A stretch of DNA of 64,000 bases from Alphaproteobacteria bacterium. Its GTDB lineage: Bacteria; Pseudomonadota; Alphaproteobacteria; Paracaedibacterales; CAITNM01. Each line of letters begins with the position of its first letter. The stretch's first letter is position 1. Shown piece by piece: positions 17,608 to 25,685 of the stretch. A program made the translations under genes and the position numbers. The stretch is from positions 1 through 64,000 of the forward strand of contig JAJTEE010000006.1 of NCBI GenBank assembly GCA_021298215.1, written 5' to 3'. Below the pieces are notes generated by a model, which saw only the letters and a program-made list of their open reading frames with translations, was not told the origin of the DNA and searched no databases.

Positions 17608-18568
17608 CTGGTTCTTTTAACAAAGAACGAACCAATTCATTCAGACATTTTACAAAAAGAGGATGAGCACCAATAGCGGGAACCCTGCCATAAAAAGCCA
17701 CCCCCCACTCCCTAGCTTTTTCAGCAAACTCAATATCAAGCTCCACCAGAGTTTCAGAATGCTCAGAAACAAAAGAAATAGGAACAACAACAACAAGCAG
17801 CCCTTCCTGCGCTGCTCGCTTAAGCTCACCCCCTAAACTCGGCCCGATCCACTCCATCAACCCAACCCTGCTTTGATAGCAAATAGAAAAATCAACCCCC
17901 TCAAACTTCTTCATTACAAGAGCCACAGTAGCTTCAATTTGCTTTTGATAGGGATCTCCACCATCCACAATCTTCTTGGGCAATCCATGGGCAGAAAAAA
18001 GAATCCTCGGCACACCAATCAATGACGCCTCCCTCAATACGGGCCTTATTAATTCTTGATGCGCCGCTATAAAATTTACATTAGCAAAATAACAATCTAT
18101 CACGCTTGTTCTAGCGGCCCACTGGGGAGCAACAGACATCCACTCTTTAATGGAGGACTCTGTTGTGGTGGTTGAAAATTGAGGATACAAAGGTAAAAAT
18201 ACCACTCTATCTGGATTAAACGCACTTAAAACATCCATCACATCTCTCGCCCTTGGTCGCCAATACCGCATAACAGGAACGACCAACACATCAAAATCCT
18301 TCTCGAGCGACCGCTTTAAAGCTCTGGCCTGCGCCAATGTATTTTGCAAAAGTGGAGACTTGCCACCCAAGAGGAAATAAATTCCTCGAGCCTTTTTCTC
18401 TCTGGCACACGAAATAAGCAAAGCCAAAAAAAAGCGCAAAGGATTTGGTAACCTCAAGATTGCTCGGTCATAAAAAAGATTAAACAAGAATGGTCGAACA
18501 GCCCCCAAAGAATCTGGCCCCCCCAAGTTTGCCAAAACAATGGCGATTTTTGGTTTTACTGTTGGCAT
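17555..18568 (-). CDS. hemH: ferrochelatase
   Basis: Inserts Fe2+ into protoporphyrin IX, the last step of protoheme synthesis. The 337-residue protein has N-L-G-G-P-D-S (14-20), the Y-P-Q-F-S motif (128-132), catalytic H194 in F-S-A-H-G-L-P and the F-V-S-E-H-S-E-T-L-V-E-L-D block (266-278). Its start overlaps hemE by 13 bases, so the two are one unit transcribed away from the candidate oriC. The 3' end overlaps convergent tssA by 53 bases. GC content is high for this window (30 of 60 bases in a counted line). Confidence 0.95.
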   Translation of the reverse strand: MPTVKPKIAIVLANLGGPDSLGAVRPFLFNLFYDRAILRLPNPLRFFLALLISCAREKKARGIYFLLGGKSPLLQNTLAQARALKRSLEKDFDVLVVPVMRYWRPRARDVMDVLSAFNPDRVVFLPLYPQFSTTTTESSIKEWMSVAPQWAARTSVIDCYFANVNFIAAHQELIRPVLREASLIGVPRILFSAHGLPKKIVDGGDPYQKQIEATVALVMKKFEGVDFSICYQSRVGLMEWIGPSLGGELKRAAQEGLLVVVVPISFVSEHSETLVELDIEFAEKAREWGVAFYGRVPAIGAHPLFVKCLNELVRSLLKEPANLESYCLERLYRGLRL

Positions 18569-19542
18569 CTAACAAGCTCAATAAGCTTTTCAACATTTCC
18601 TATGGGGGTTTGTGGGAGAATTCCATGCCCCAAGTTAACAACAAACGGCCTGTTTTTGGCAAAATCCAATATCTTCGCAACGTCACGCTCAAAGCCACCC
18701 TCAAGAAGCTTTTGAGGATCCAGATTGCCCTGCAGGCATGCGCCCACCCCCTCAAAACTTCTTAAGCTTTCTCCCTGGCTCAGACCAAAACTTATGCGTA
18801 GCCTCCCCAACTTATCTAAAGCCTCACCAGCCACGCCCCGCCCATAATAAATAATCCTGGCATCCGGCACTTGCTCTGTTATGCCCCCCACAATCCTTTT
18901 AGCGGGATCAAAAAGCCAACGGCTTTGATAGACAGCAGGAACTTCCGCCGCCCACGATTCAAAAAGCTGCACGACATCGGCTCCGGCTCTCAGCTGGCCG
19001 ACCGCATGATCAGCAATTACGGAAACAAGCTTATCGAGAAGACGATCGAACAAGGGCCACTCAGCCGCAAACCTAACAAGATCTTCATATTTGTTGGTCT
19101 TGCCCCCGCTTATCATGTATGAAGCCACCGTCCATGGACAACCCACAAAACCGATCAGGGCCTTTTCTTGGTCAAGTCGCCCCCGGAGCTCCTTAATTGC
19201 CCCATAAACAACCTCAGCACCACCAAAGGGAGTGTGCAGGATTTTATCCCAAATTGGTTCTTCTAATACGGGGCCCACCCCTTCTCTAAATGAAACTGCT
19301 TGCCCTAAAAACTGAGGTATCACCAATATATCACTAAACACGATTGCCGCATCAAAATCAAAACGCCTGATAGGCTGAAGAGTTGCCTCCACTACGGCTT
19401 CGGAATTAAAACAAAACTCGATAAAATCAGGAAATTTTTCCCTTAGCTTTCTATACTCGGGCAAATACCGTCCCGCTTGGCGCATTAACCAAATCGGCTT
19501 TATCTTTTCAACACACCCCTCTAGGGCTCGAGCTAACTTCAT
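18556..19542 (-). CDS. hemE: uroporphyrinogen decarboxylase
   Basis: Converts uroporphyrinogen III to coproporphyrinogen III in the cytoplasm. The 328-residue protein has the signature P-I-W-L-M-R-Q-A-G-R-Y-L-P-E-Y-R (16-31) with R21 and R25, and the catalytic-Asp segment F-S-D-I-L-V-I-P (about 69-76). H-G-I-L-P-x-T-P lies near the C-terminus. The N-terminus is a little short for the family but complete through the substrate loop. In Caulobacter and Rickettsia hemE borders the chromosomal origin; here it abuts a 355-base DnaA-box region. Sampled lines reach 50-57% GC, against about 32-40% elsewhere. Confidence 0.96.
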   Translation of the reverse strand: MKLARALEGCVEKIKPIWLMRQAGRYLPEYRKLREKFPDFIEFCFNSEAVVEATLQPIRRFDFDAAIVFSDILVIPQFLGQAVSFREGVGPVLEEPIWDKILHTPFGGAEVVYGAIKELRGRLDQEKALIGFVGCPWTVASYMISGGKTNKYEDLVRFAAEWPLFDRLLDKLVSVIADHAVGQLRAGADVVQLFESWAAEVPAVYQSRWLFDPAKRIVGGITEQVPDARIIYYGRGVAGEALDKLGRLRISFGLSQGESLRSFEGVGACLQGNLDPQKLLEGGFERDVAKILDFAKNRPFVVNLGHGILPQTPIGNVEKLIELVRCQQ

Positions 19543-19591
19543 ATAATAATATATATATTTATATTAAGGTTTTTGTTTTGGTAGTAGGTCT

Positions 19592-19600
19592 TGTGCAAAA
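19592..19600 (-). promoter_or_regulatory. DnaA box (TTTTGCACA)
   Basis: Minus-strand exact match to TTWTNCACA within the candidate oriC, 50 bases upstream of the hemE start. Confidence 0.6.
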
Positions 19601-19625
19601 CCCTAACCCCAGATTTTTCCCCATC

Positions 19626-19634
19626 TTATCCACA
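19626..19634 (+). promoter_or_regulatory. DnaA box (TTATCCACA)
   Basis: Perfect high-affinity DnaA box on the plus strand, preceded by a one-mismatch box at 19615-19623. Confidence 0.8.
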
Positions 19635-19720
19635 AGATACTCTTTTTGTATAGGGGAGAAACGCTTGATCTGAGGGATTTTTCTAAAGTGTGGATATTTA
19701 TTTGGTGTTTGTGTGTTGTT

Positions 19721-19729
19721 TGTGGATAA
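19721..19729 (-). promoter_or_regulatory. DnaA box (TTATCCACA)
   Basis: Second perfect high-affinity box, on the minus strand and followed by a T-rich run at 19730-19737. A one-mismatch box on the same strand lies at 19742-19750. Confidence 0.8.
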
Positions 19730-19809
19730 TTTTTTTATAGGTGGGGATAAAAATAAACTTATTAACAGCCACTCTTTTATACAAGTTTGTCCTAAGAATA
19801 CTTTCTGCT

Positions 19810-19818
19810 TTTTCCACA
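19810..19818 (+). promoter_or_regulatory. DnaA box (TTTTCCACA)
   Basis: Exact match to TTWTNCACA, three bases from the next box and in the same orientation. Confidence 0.65.
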
Positions 19819-19821
19819 GAT

Positions 19822-19830
19822 TTATGCACA
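19822..19830 (+). promoter_or_regulatory. DnaA box (TTATGCACA)
   Basis: Exact match to TTWTNCACA, tandem with the box at 19810-19818. Confidence 0.65.
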
Positions 19831-19897
19831 AAATTTTATTGTAGGAAAATATTTGAATTACTATATATGCTGGGTAAGAAATTTTTCAGAGGTTTTT

Positions 19898-20659
19898 GTG
19901 AATAAGAAAATAAGGACATTTTTAATAATTATATTAAGCGCTTTTTGTCCATTTTTTGCTATGGCTTCTGATATCAGTGGAGATGTTTGCTTGAGTGTAA
20001 ATGAAATAAATTCACAAAAGATAGTGGATTTTAAGGGTGCATACATTGGTGTCCCTCTTGTTTCTCCAGATCTTATCAGTCCACAGCTTCCTGAAGACAT
20101 TCGCACTTTATCTGATGGAACAAAAGTAAGGTTGGGGCGAGCTTATGATGTAGATACTTTTGGGGTGAAGACAGAATCATTTGGAATGGGAGAGATGAGA
20201 TTTTCTCACCAAAAAGAGATTCTTTTATACACGTCTGGGATATGCGATTGCATCGGAATTTCAGTGTGGGATTCAGCAACTCAAACGGCTTGCTTGTATC
20301 ACGCCTCTAAAATGGAGCTTCGTGAAAAGAAGCGGCTGTTTTTAGAAAATATAGATTCTATTAAGGCAGAATTTTCTGGAGAAACATCTGATTTAAAGGT
20401 GTTTTTGGCAAGTTGCTTTTTGTCGAGAGATTTGGCTGAGGTTGTTGATTTGTTGCAAAAAAATGGCTTCGTCGTCTCGGGTCTTTTTGTTCCCGCTGTT
20501 TTGTTGGGCGAGTGGGAGCAATTGGCAAATGGAAATTTTAAACAAAAAACATATTATTTTGATGAAGAGACCATGCTTTCATCAAAAAATCAGCGCAATT
20601 TAGTAATGACCATTAATGGAAGCACTGGAAAAACAGGTGTTTATCCTAGTTGGATATAA
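19898..20659 (+). CDS. exported CheD-like deamidase-fold protein
   Basis: From a GTG at 19898, preceded by AGAGG at good spacing, the protein has 253 residues and a clear signal peptide (cleavage likely after A-M-A, residue 23). A TTG start at 19853 is possible but has no ribosome site. The core motif T112-S-G-I-C-D-C118-I-G-I-S-V-W-D125...H135 matches CheD-type glutamine deamidases. Thr to Cys is 6 residues and Cys to His is 17, the spacing of T21, C27 and H44 in Thermotoga CheD, and C-[IV]-G-[IV]-x-[VL]-[WY]-D is shared. CheD is a cytoplasmic chemoreceptor deamidase of about 160 residues; an exported, longer version next to oriC with no che genes is unexpected. The same fold occurs in CNF-type toxins. 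The target is unknown. Its 3' end overlaps lnt by 14 bases. Confidence 0.65.
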   Translation: MNKKIRTFLIIILSAFCPFFAMASDISGDVCLSVNEINSQKIVDFKGAYIGVPLVSPDLISPQLPEDIRTLSDGTKVRLGRAYDVDTFGVKTESFGMGEMRFSHQKEILLYTSGICDCIGISVWDSATQTACLYHASKMELREKKRLFLENIDSIKAEFSGETSDLKVFLASCFLSRDLAEVVDLLQKNGFVVSGLFVPAVLLGEWEQLANGNFKQKTYYFDEETMLSSKNQRNLVMTINGSTGKTGVYPSWI

Positions 20660-22061
20660 AGTTAACAAACTTTCGATAAATAGTTTGTGGAAGAGAGGCT
20701 GGAAGATATGCATCAATAAAGCCAATTTTATTAAGTTCCAGTTGATGAATAATTCTACCATATGCATCAATAACGGCGCTGATGCCGTTATTAGCTACGC
20801 GAATTAATGGCAGCCCCTCTTCTATCGCTCTTACTTGCACAATTTTTAAATGTTGATAGGGACCACTGGTTACGCCATACCAAGCGTCATTCGTAATATT
20901 TAACAACCACTCAGGTCGATGATCGGGGTCAATAACAGCGCCACTAAAAATCGCCTCATAACAGATGAGCGGACTAAAAGGGGGAATGTTTTCTGGGTGT
21001 ATTGTTCTGGGTCCTGGACCGGGAGAATAGTCCAAAAATCCATCTGTAAGCTTTGGAAAAGGGTTAAGTTGCTTCAAGGGCACATATTCACCAAAGGGGA
21101 CTAGATGAAATTTATCAAAGGTTGCCAAAATCCTTCCTGTTTTCTCAAGCACTTGTAAGCTAGAAAATGCTTTTTCTGGATTGTGCAACCTGCGAGGGGC
21201 TCCTGTTATTAAATATCCCTGATTAATAAATCTTCCAATATGCACGGCTAAATCGGGGTAAGACTCAAGCGGAGTAATTATGGCTGCTTCTGGCCAAATT
21301 GTTAGGTGAATAGGCCTTTCTGCTTCTGCTTTCGATAATATTTCTAAAATAGCCAGGTTGTGTTCAAAAAAATTAGGATCCCACTTTTCATGTTGAGCAA
21401 TAGACGGTTGAACCAACCGCAAACAAACATTTGTATTTATATGGGGAGAATTTAATCTATGGTGGCCTTCGATCCAAAGCCCCAATAAAATGCTAAAAAT
21501 ACTGGCTCCCAGCCATTTCTGCTTTGTGTATAAAACAGTTCCAGCCGCGGTTGTTAAAAACGACAAGCCGAAAATGCCTATGATTCTAGTGCTTTGTAAA
21601 AGAGGAAGATCCCAAACGTAACCATTTAAATTCCAGGGAAATCCTGTAAATAAAAAGCTCCTAGCAACTTCACTTATGCACCACCCAAGAAAAAACACCC
21701 ATCCAAAACTGACGGGATTTTTCCTAAAGAAAAAGCTTGGAGCGATAAATGCGGCAGGAAATATTCCAATTATTATGGGCATGCCTATCAATCCTATGGG
21801 CATCATCTCAGGGATACCGTAGGTTTTAAGTGCCCAGGATACCCAATAAAGCTGGGTGAGGAAAAATATGAAAAAAAAGATAAACGAATTTCTAAAAAAG
21901 TGATAAAAGGTTAAGGGGGCTTGCAAATGTAAAAGCAGGACCCATATAGACAGCAAGAGAACAAACGGCTGGTTGAATGGAGCAAAGGCTAGCCCGCCAA
22001 TAATTGCAAAAACTGCTAAAATTTTTAATGAAATTGGAGGATATTTTAGTGTTTTATTCAT
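20646..22061 (-). CDS. lnt: apolipoprotein N-acyltransferase
   Basis: Inner-membrane enzyme that adds the third acyl chain to lipoproteins, completing their maturation. From the ATG at 22061 it has 471 residues; the longer frame begins with TTG at 22097. About six hydrophobic segments occupy the first 210 residues, including A-F-A-P-F-N-Q-P and F-L-F-T-G-F-P-W-N. The nitrilase domain follows with the Glu of I-W-P-E-A-A, the Lys of F-D-K-x-H-L-V-P-F-G-E-Y-V-P and the Cys of L-I-C-Y-E-A. It is divergent from the MlaC-like gene and convergent with the CheD-like gene. Confidence 0.94.
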   Translation of the reverse strand: MNKTLKYPPISLKILAVFAIIGGLAFAPFNQPFVLLLSIWVLLLHLQAPLTFYHFFRNSFIFFFIFFLTQLYWVSWALKTYGIPEMMPIGLIGMPIIIGIFPAAFIAPSFFFRKNPVSFGWVFFLGWCISEVARSFLFTGFPWNLNGYVWDLPLLQSTRIIGIFGLSFLTTAAGTVLYTKQKWLGASIFSILLGLWIEGHHRLNSPHINTNVCLRLVQPSIAQHEKWDPNFFEHNLAILEILSKAEAERPIHLTIWPEAAIITPLESYPDLAVHIGRFINQGYLITGAPRRLHNPEKAFSSLQVLEKTGRILATFDKFHLVPFGEYVPLKQLNPFPKLTDGFLDYSPGPGPRTIHPENIPPFSPLICYEAIFSGAVIDPDHRPEWLLNITNDAWYGVTSGPYQHLKIVQVRAIEEGLPLIRVANNGISAVIDAYGRIIHQLELNKIGFIDAYLPASLPQTIYRKFVNFISN

Positions 22062-22111
22062 TTTTAAGTGATAGTATCTGAAAAAATATGCCTTCAAAAA
22101 AGGAATTAATA

Positions 22112-22711
22112 ATGCAAAAGCTAATTTATATTATCTCTTTTTTGAATGTATGTATATTCCAAGCAGTTTGGGGTGGGGCATGTGTGGCTTCCTCTGGCGT
22201 TAATGAATTAGCACCAGCTAGTTTTATTGGGAAAATGGTCAATGAATCTCTGGGCATAGTTAATAATAGTGGCTCTTCAGATGATAAAAAACGAAAAGAG
22301 TTAAGCAACAGCATTAATAAATATTTGGATATAGATCGAATCGCAAGTGCAGTTTTTTCACCAAAAGGATACAAGGACTTATCAGAAAAAGATCAGCAAA
22401 GAGTTAAAGAGTATTTGAAAAAATACCTAATTCGTTTTTACGCAAGTGAAGGGAAATTATCTGCGATGATGAATTCAAAGCTTTCAGGAGAGCCAGTTGC
22501 AGAGAGAAAAAATGAGCAAGATTTTGCTGTTACAACGCAATTTGAAAAAAATTCTTCACCAGCGCTTAAAATTGTCTGGATAACGGATGGTAAAAAAGTG
22601 TTTTATGTGGAAATAGAAGGCATAAACCAAATAATAACACTGCGGTCAGAAATGGATACAGCCATTGGATCTCGTACACTAATGGAATATATTAATGAGC
22701 AGGGGTTTTAA
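22112..22711 (+). CDS. MlaC/Ttg2D-family periplasmic phospholipid-binding protein
   Basis: MlaC-type proteins shuttle phospholipids between the outer and inner membranes. From the ATG at 22112, preceded by AAGGA, the protein has 199 residues with a signal peptide (about 1-22). The family pattern is visible: a helix with I-N-K-Y-L-D-I-D-R-I-A near residue 70, then L-S-E-K-D-Q-Q-R-V-K-E-Y-L-K-K-Y-L, and later W-I-T-D-G-K-K-V-F-Y-V-E-I-E-G-I-N. No MlaA, B, D, E or F gene is nearby. Divergent from lnt, 50 bases apart; the next small gene follows after 11 bases. Confidence 0.82.
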   Translation: MQKLIYIISFLNVCIFQAVWGGACVASSGVNELAPASFIGKMVNESLGIVNNSGSSDDKKRKELSNSINKYLDIDRIASAVFSPKGYKDLSEKDQQRVKEYLKKYLIRFYASEGKLSAMMNSKLSGEPVAERKNEQDFAVTTQFEKNSSPALKIVWITDGKKVFYVEIEGINQIITLRSEMDTAIGSRTLMEYINEQGF

Positions 22712-22722
22712 AGTTTTAACTC

Positions 22723-23010
22723 ATGAACATGAAAAAGAATTTATTTGGTATTAATGAACCTGCAAAAAAGGAACCAATAAAAGAAAAATCAAAACCTTCT
22801 TTTCCTGAGGTTAATTTAATTAAGGGGCTTAATAAGCAAGAAGCAACATCCGAATCGGTTTTTTGGCATAGAATTTTGCTTAATAAAGCAATTCGCCAAC
22901 AAAAATCTGTTCAGTTTTTGCAGGTTTTATCAAACGAGATTGCTCTTAAAAAAGGGCAAAAAGATGCATATTTAGCCATATTAGATAGCCTGAGAAAAAC
23001 TAAAGACTGA
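22723..23010 (+). CDS. small hypothetical protein
   Basis: I do not recognise this 95-residue, Lys-rich protein. It has no signal or membrane segment. The N-terminal third is disordered-looking (K/P/E-rich) and the rest is predicted helical (F-W-H-R-I-L-L-N-K-A-I-R-Q-Q-K-S). It begins 11 bases after the mlaC-like stop, so co-transcription is likely. Its last 11 bases overlap the convergent gene that ends at 23000. An alternative start is the internal ATG two codons downstream. Confidence 0.55.
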   Translation: MNMKKNLFGINEPAKKEPIKEKSKPSFPEVNLIKGLNKQEATSESVFWHRILLNKAIRQQKSVQFLQVLSNEIALKKGQKDAYLAILDSLRKTKD

Positions 23011-23464
23011 GGCTCTTGGAGCTTTTCTCTTTCTTTTGAAGAATCTTTTTCAAAATCTTAGAATTTACAGAAAGTTCTTTGATTTTTTTCTTTTGATCTT
23101 TTCTTTGGTCAGGCCTTTTTTTCGTAACCTCTGCTTCTTCAATTGAAGACAGAGAAGAAAGATCCTGCATCTCTGGTTCTATATCTTCTTTTAACCAAAG
23201 AACGCGCTCCTCGTTCTTAATACATTGTTGTGTAATGGTTGGAATGCTCTGTAATGTGCTTTTAGGCAATTTTTCAAGATTTTTTTGCATTAAAGAAATC
23301 GCTTTTTGTGCAATTTGCTTCAGGCTCTCAATTTTTATCTGTTTTCTTATTTCGTCGGTTTTTTCAATAGAAGTTTTGCATCTAAGGGCTGCTTCCTCAG
23401 CTGTCATGGAATAGCATTCAAGAGCCAACGAAAAAACGACAACCGATACACTCTTCTTTATCAT
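23000..23464 (-). CDS. exported Lys-rich protein of unknown function
   Basis: This 154-residue protein begins with M-I-K-K and a hydrophobic stretch to about residue 19, resembling a signal peptide. The mature part is mostly charged helix and contains two cysteines (about 29 and 80). The tail is strongly basic (K-K-K-I-K-E, K-K-I-L-Q-K-K-E-K). It follows the HemY-like gene by one base and so probably belongs to the zinc-ribbon/Mic60-like/HemY-like unit. No known domain is visible. Confidence 0.55.
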   Translation of the reverse strand: MIKKSVSVVVFSLALECYSMTAEEAALRCKTSIEKTDEIRKQIKIESLKQIAQKAISLMQKNLEKLPKSTLQSIPTITQQCIKNEERVLWLKEDIEPEMQDLSSLSSIEEAEVTKKRPDQRKDQKKKIKELSVNSKILKKILQKKEKSSKSLSL

Positions 23465-23465
23465 G

Positions 23466-24812
23466 TTATACTACTTGGCAAAGCTGCATAGCTTCTATGT
23501 CACCCTTAACATGGCGTTGAGGCGTCGAGGTTTCTTGCCAGCAGATTTTATCTACGGATGAGCAGTTGTTGCATATGAGCTCCCATTGCGATGCATGATG
23601 AGAGCATTCTGTACATTGCCATTCATAGTCAGAAAGAGTTTGTGAAGCTTTTTGCCACCATTCTTTTGCTAACTCAAATCTTGTTGGGTGCTGAAGTTCC
23701 ATTAATTCAGCCATTAAATTGCAGGTAGTTCTTGTATATCCATAACTTAATAGCTTATCTAAATATTCTTTAGCTTGCCCCCATAACTGAGCTCGCATCG
23801 CACTGGTAGCTAAGCAAAATAAGCTCTCTGGATGATCTTCATGGGCACTTACTAATTTTTCCATTGTTCTGTAGCGATCGATAGCCTCCATTTCAAAAAA
23901 TACTGAATCCCATAAAACTCCAAGGGATCGATGAGGATTAGTTTTAAAGGCATCTATTAGTAATTTTTGTGCTTTGGAAAATGATTCGTGGTGGATATAA
24001 TGCTCAACTAACTGTGTGACATTTGTGGTCCAATCCGGCGCACTCTCAAATATTTTTAAATGTAATTTCTCTTTTTCCGCATTAGAAAGCAGGCTGGTAT
24101 TTTGCAGCTTAAGCCAATGTAACATCGCCTGATAACGTAGCCACTTTGCTTTGGGGACGTATTTTTCAAGTTTATGTTTTTCGGCTTTTGGCAAAATTCC
24201 TTTTTGGGCGAGATAAATGGTGTTTAAAAAATACTCATTTTGTAACCAAGGTGAATCAGGCCTTAAAGAAAGTCCTTTGACAATATATTCTTGAGCAAGT
24301 TTATAGTCCTCCCTGCTTTTTGCTTGTAGAATAAGTCCGCGAAGCCCCAGAAAATTTGTGCGACGATCCTTTTGCATAGACATATATTGTCTAGTGGCCG
24401 CTTCCTCATCTCCTGTCATGTAGGATGCTTGAGCCGCTATGAATTGACTTAAAGGATTTTCGGGTAAAAATTCACAAGCTACCGCTATTATTTCTTTTGC
24501 TTCTTGGTCTTGTCCTGCTGCAATTGCGCTTAAACCTTCGATCAATAGATTTATTCCTTTTGCAGAACGCTTTTTTTGAAGATAAGAGATGTAATTTTGT
24601 GGAAGGCTCCATAACCATCTCCATAAATTATAAAAAGAAATTATAAAGATAAAAATAATTGATAAACATGCTATAAAAAGACCAATTGGCAAGGAAATAG
24701 AGTAATTTAGCCAGTCAAACTTTACCTCACCAGGATAACTCGTGATGAATATTCCCAGTATACAAAGCATGCTAAATGCAATCAGAAAGCGTAGACTTTT
24801 GGTAAGTATCAT
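23466..24812 (-). CDS. HemY-like membrane-anchored TPR protein
   Basis: Members of the HemY N-terminal family sit in heme gene clusters of proteobacteria; their exact role is unsettled. The 448-residue protein has two membrane segments (about 7-27 and 38-62), the HemY_N region with L-I-E-G-L-S-A-I-A-A-G and tandem TPR-like helices. The C-terminal zinc ribbon W-Q-C-T-E-C...W-x-L-I-C-N-N-C (about 393-415) is typical of the alphaproteobacterial version. It overlaps the Mic60-like gene by four bases. hemC and hemD, the usual upstream neighbours, are not here. Confidence 0.8.
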   Translation of the reverse strand: MILTKSLRFLIAFSMLCILGIFITSYPGEVKFDWLNYSISLPIGLFIACLSIIFIFIISFYNLWRWLWSLPQNYISYLQKKRSAKGINLLIEGLSAIAAGQDQEAKEIIAVACEFLPENPLSQFIAAQASYMTGDEEAATRQYMSMQKDRRTNFLGLRGLILQAKSREDYKLAQEYIVKGLSLRPDSPWLQNEYFLNTIYLAQKGILPKAEKHKLEKYVPKAKWLRYQAMLHWLKLQNTSLLSNAEKEKLHLKIFESAPDWTTNVTQLVEHYIHHESFSKAQKLLIDAFKTNPHRSLGVLWDSVFFEMEAIDRYRTMEKLVSAHEDHPESLFCLATSAMRAQLWGQAKEYLDKLLSYGYTRTTCNLMAELMELQHPTRFELAKEWWQKASQTLSDYEWQCTECSHHASQWELICNNCSSVDKICWQETSTPQRHVKGDIEAMQLCQVV

Positions 24813-25663
24813 TGGAAAGCTTCCTTCTTATCTGAGGCAGATACTTCAGTTGAGGCTTGCTTTACCCATTGTTGAGAGGTGGCTGAAAAATCAAGGAAAG
24901 CATTTTCCAATTCTAGCCTTCTATTAAGATGGTTCGCCCATATCTGAATCTGTTGAAGAGGTATATTTTTAGAGAAAGAATGGGCTGTTTTTAAGTCACG
25001 ACCCTCAAGAGCTTCCGCTATTAATTCAAAAGGCTCTTCATCAATGGGTTGTATTTTTTCAACTTTTATTTTTCCACGAAAAATTGCGGCAACTTTATTC
25101 AACCATTTAGGAAGATCATTTGGTTTTTTTGGCTGTACGTGCTTTTTGCGAATATCCTCAAAAGACTTCTGAAGTTGATAAATGCTAGGAGGTGGGACAG
25201 ACGAGAATTGTTGCAAAATTTGATACCCTGAAAAAGATGAGCATTTTTCAGGAAGAGATGCAAGCAAGTTAGAAAAAGAGTCATTTAAACGAATTTTCTC
25301 ACCAATTCTATCAATGGTTTCTAATATCATTTTTTTAGAATCATGCGCGGACAGTGAATTATCATGTTGATCTTTTGTGCTCATTAGAATCGATGATTTT
25401 AATAATTTTGTATGTTGAATTTGTAGAGCTAAAAATCTCTTTTTTAGTTCTTCAAACTTCTTTTCAAGATTTTTTATTTGTATATCTTGTTTTTTAGATA
25501 ACTCTAGGCTTCGTTTGTCTGGCAGTGGTGTTTGGGGGTAGGGATTTTGGCTAAGGGATATTAAATAAATAATAAAAATAGGAATCTGTCCTAAAAAAAT
25601 TATGGGCCAAAAAGATTTTATTGCTTGAATATTACGATGAAACAAATTCGCTACCATTTTCAT
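24809..25663 (-). CDS. Mic60/mitofilin-like inner-membrane protein
   Basis: Alphaproteobacterial Mic60 homologues lie directly upstream of hemY and shape intracytoplasmic membranes; mitochondrial Mic60 organises crista junctions. This protein has one N-terminal membrane segment, a coiled coil (K-N-L-E-K-K-F-E-E-L-K-K-R-F) and a C-terminal helical region with L-I-A-E-A-L-E-G-R-D-L-K-T-A and W-A-N-H-L-N-R-R-L. The order before the HemY-like gene, membrane anchor and coiled coil support the call; residue similarity is modest. The start is uncertain: I use the ATG at 25663 (284 residues), while the frame also has an ATG at 25711 that would overlap the upstream gene. No clear ribosome site decides it. 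Confidence 0.6.
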   Translation of the reverse strand: MKMVANLFHRNIQAIKSFWPIIFLGQIPIFIIYLISLSQNPYPQTPLPDKRSLELSKKQDIQIKNLEKKFEELKKRFLALQIQHTKLLKSSILMSTKDQHDNSLSAHDSKKMILETIDRIGEKIRLNDSFSNLLASLPEKCSSFSGYQILQQFSSVPPPSIYQLQKSFEDIRKKHVQPKKPNDLPKWLNKVAAIFRGKIKVEKIQPIDEEPFELIAEALEGRDLKTAHSFSKNIPLQQIQIWANHLNRRLELENAFLDFSATSQQWVKQASTEVSASDKKEAFQ

Positions 25664-25685
25664 ATAAATATTTGATTTTGATCTT

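Larger units (their letters stand above)
19543..19897. other. candidate chromosomal replication origin oriC
   Basis: This is the longest gene-free interval in the window. It starts with an A/T-only run next to hemE (19543-19567), a plausible unwinding element. It contains five 9-mers that fit the DnaA-box consensus TTWTNCACA on either strand (19592, 19626, 19721, 19810, 19822). Three one-mismatch boxes are at 19615-19623, 19689-19697 and 19742-19750. hemE-flanking oriC is established for Caulobacter and Rickettsia. parABS lies 10-12 kb away, and sampled plus-strand genes change from C-rich on the left to G-rich on the right. A coding alternative (a minus frame at 19559-19831) is Lys/Asn/Thr-rich, has no homology I know and is unlikely. 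Confidence 0.8.

Noticed and set aside
19559..19831. A 90-codon minus-strand frame inside the hemE-upstream gap
   Set aside because: It spans the DnaA boxes, has Lys/Asn/Thr-rich composition without a recognisable motif or good ribosome site, and is better explained as chance coding in the origin.
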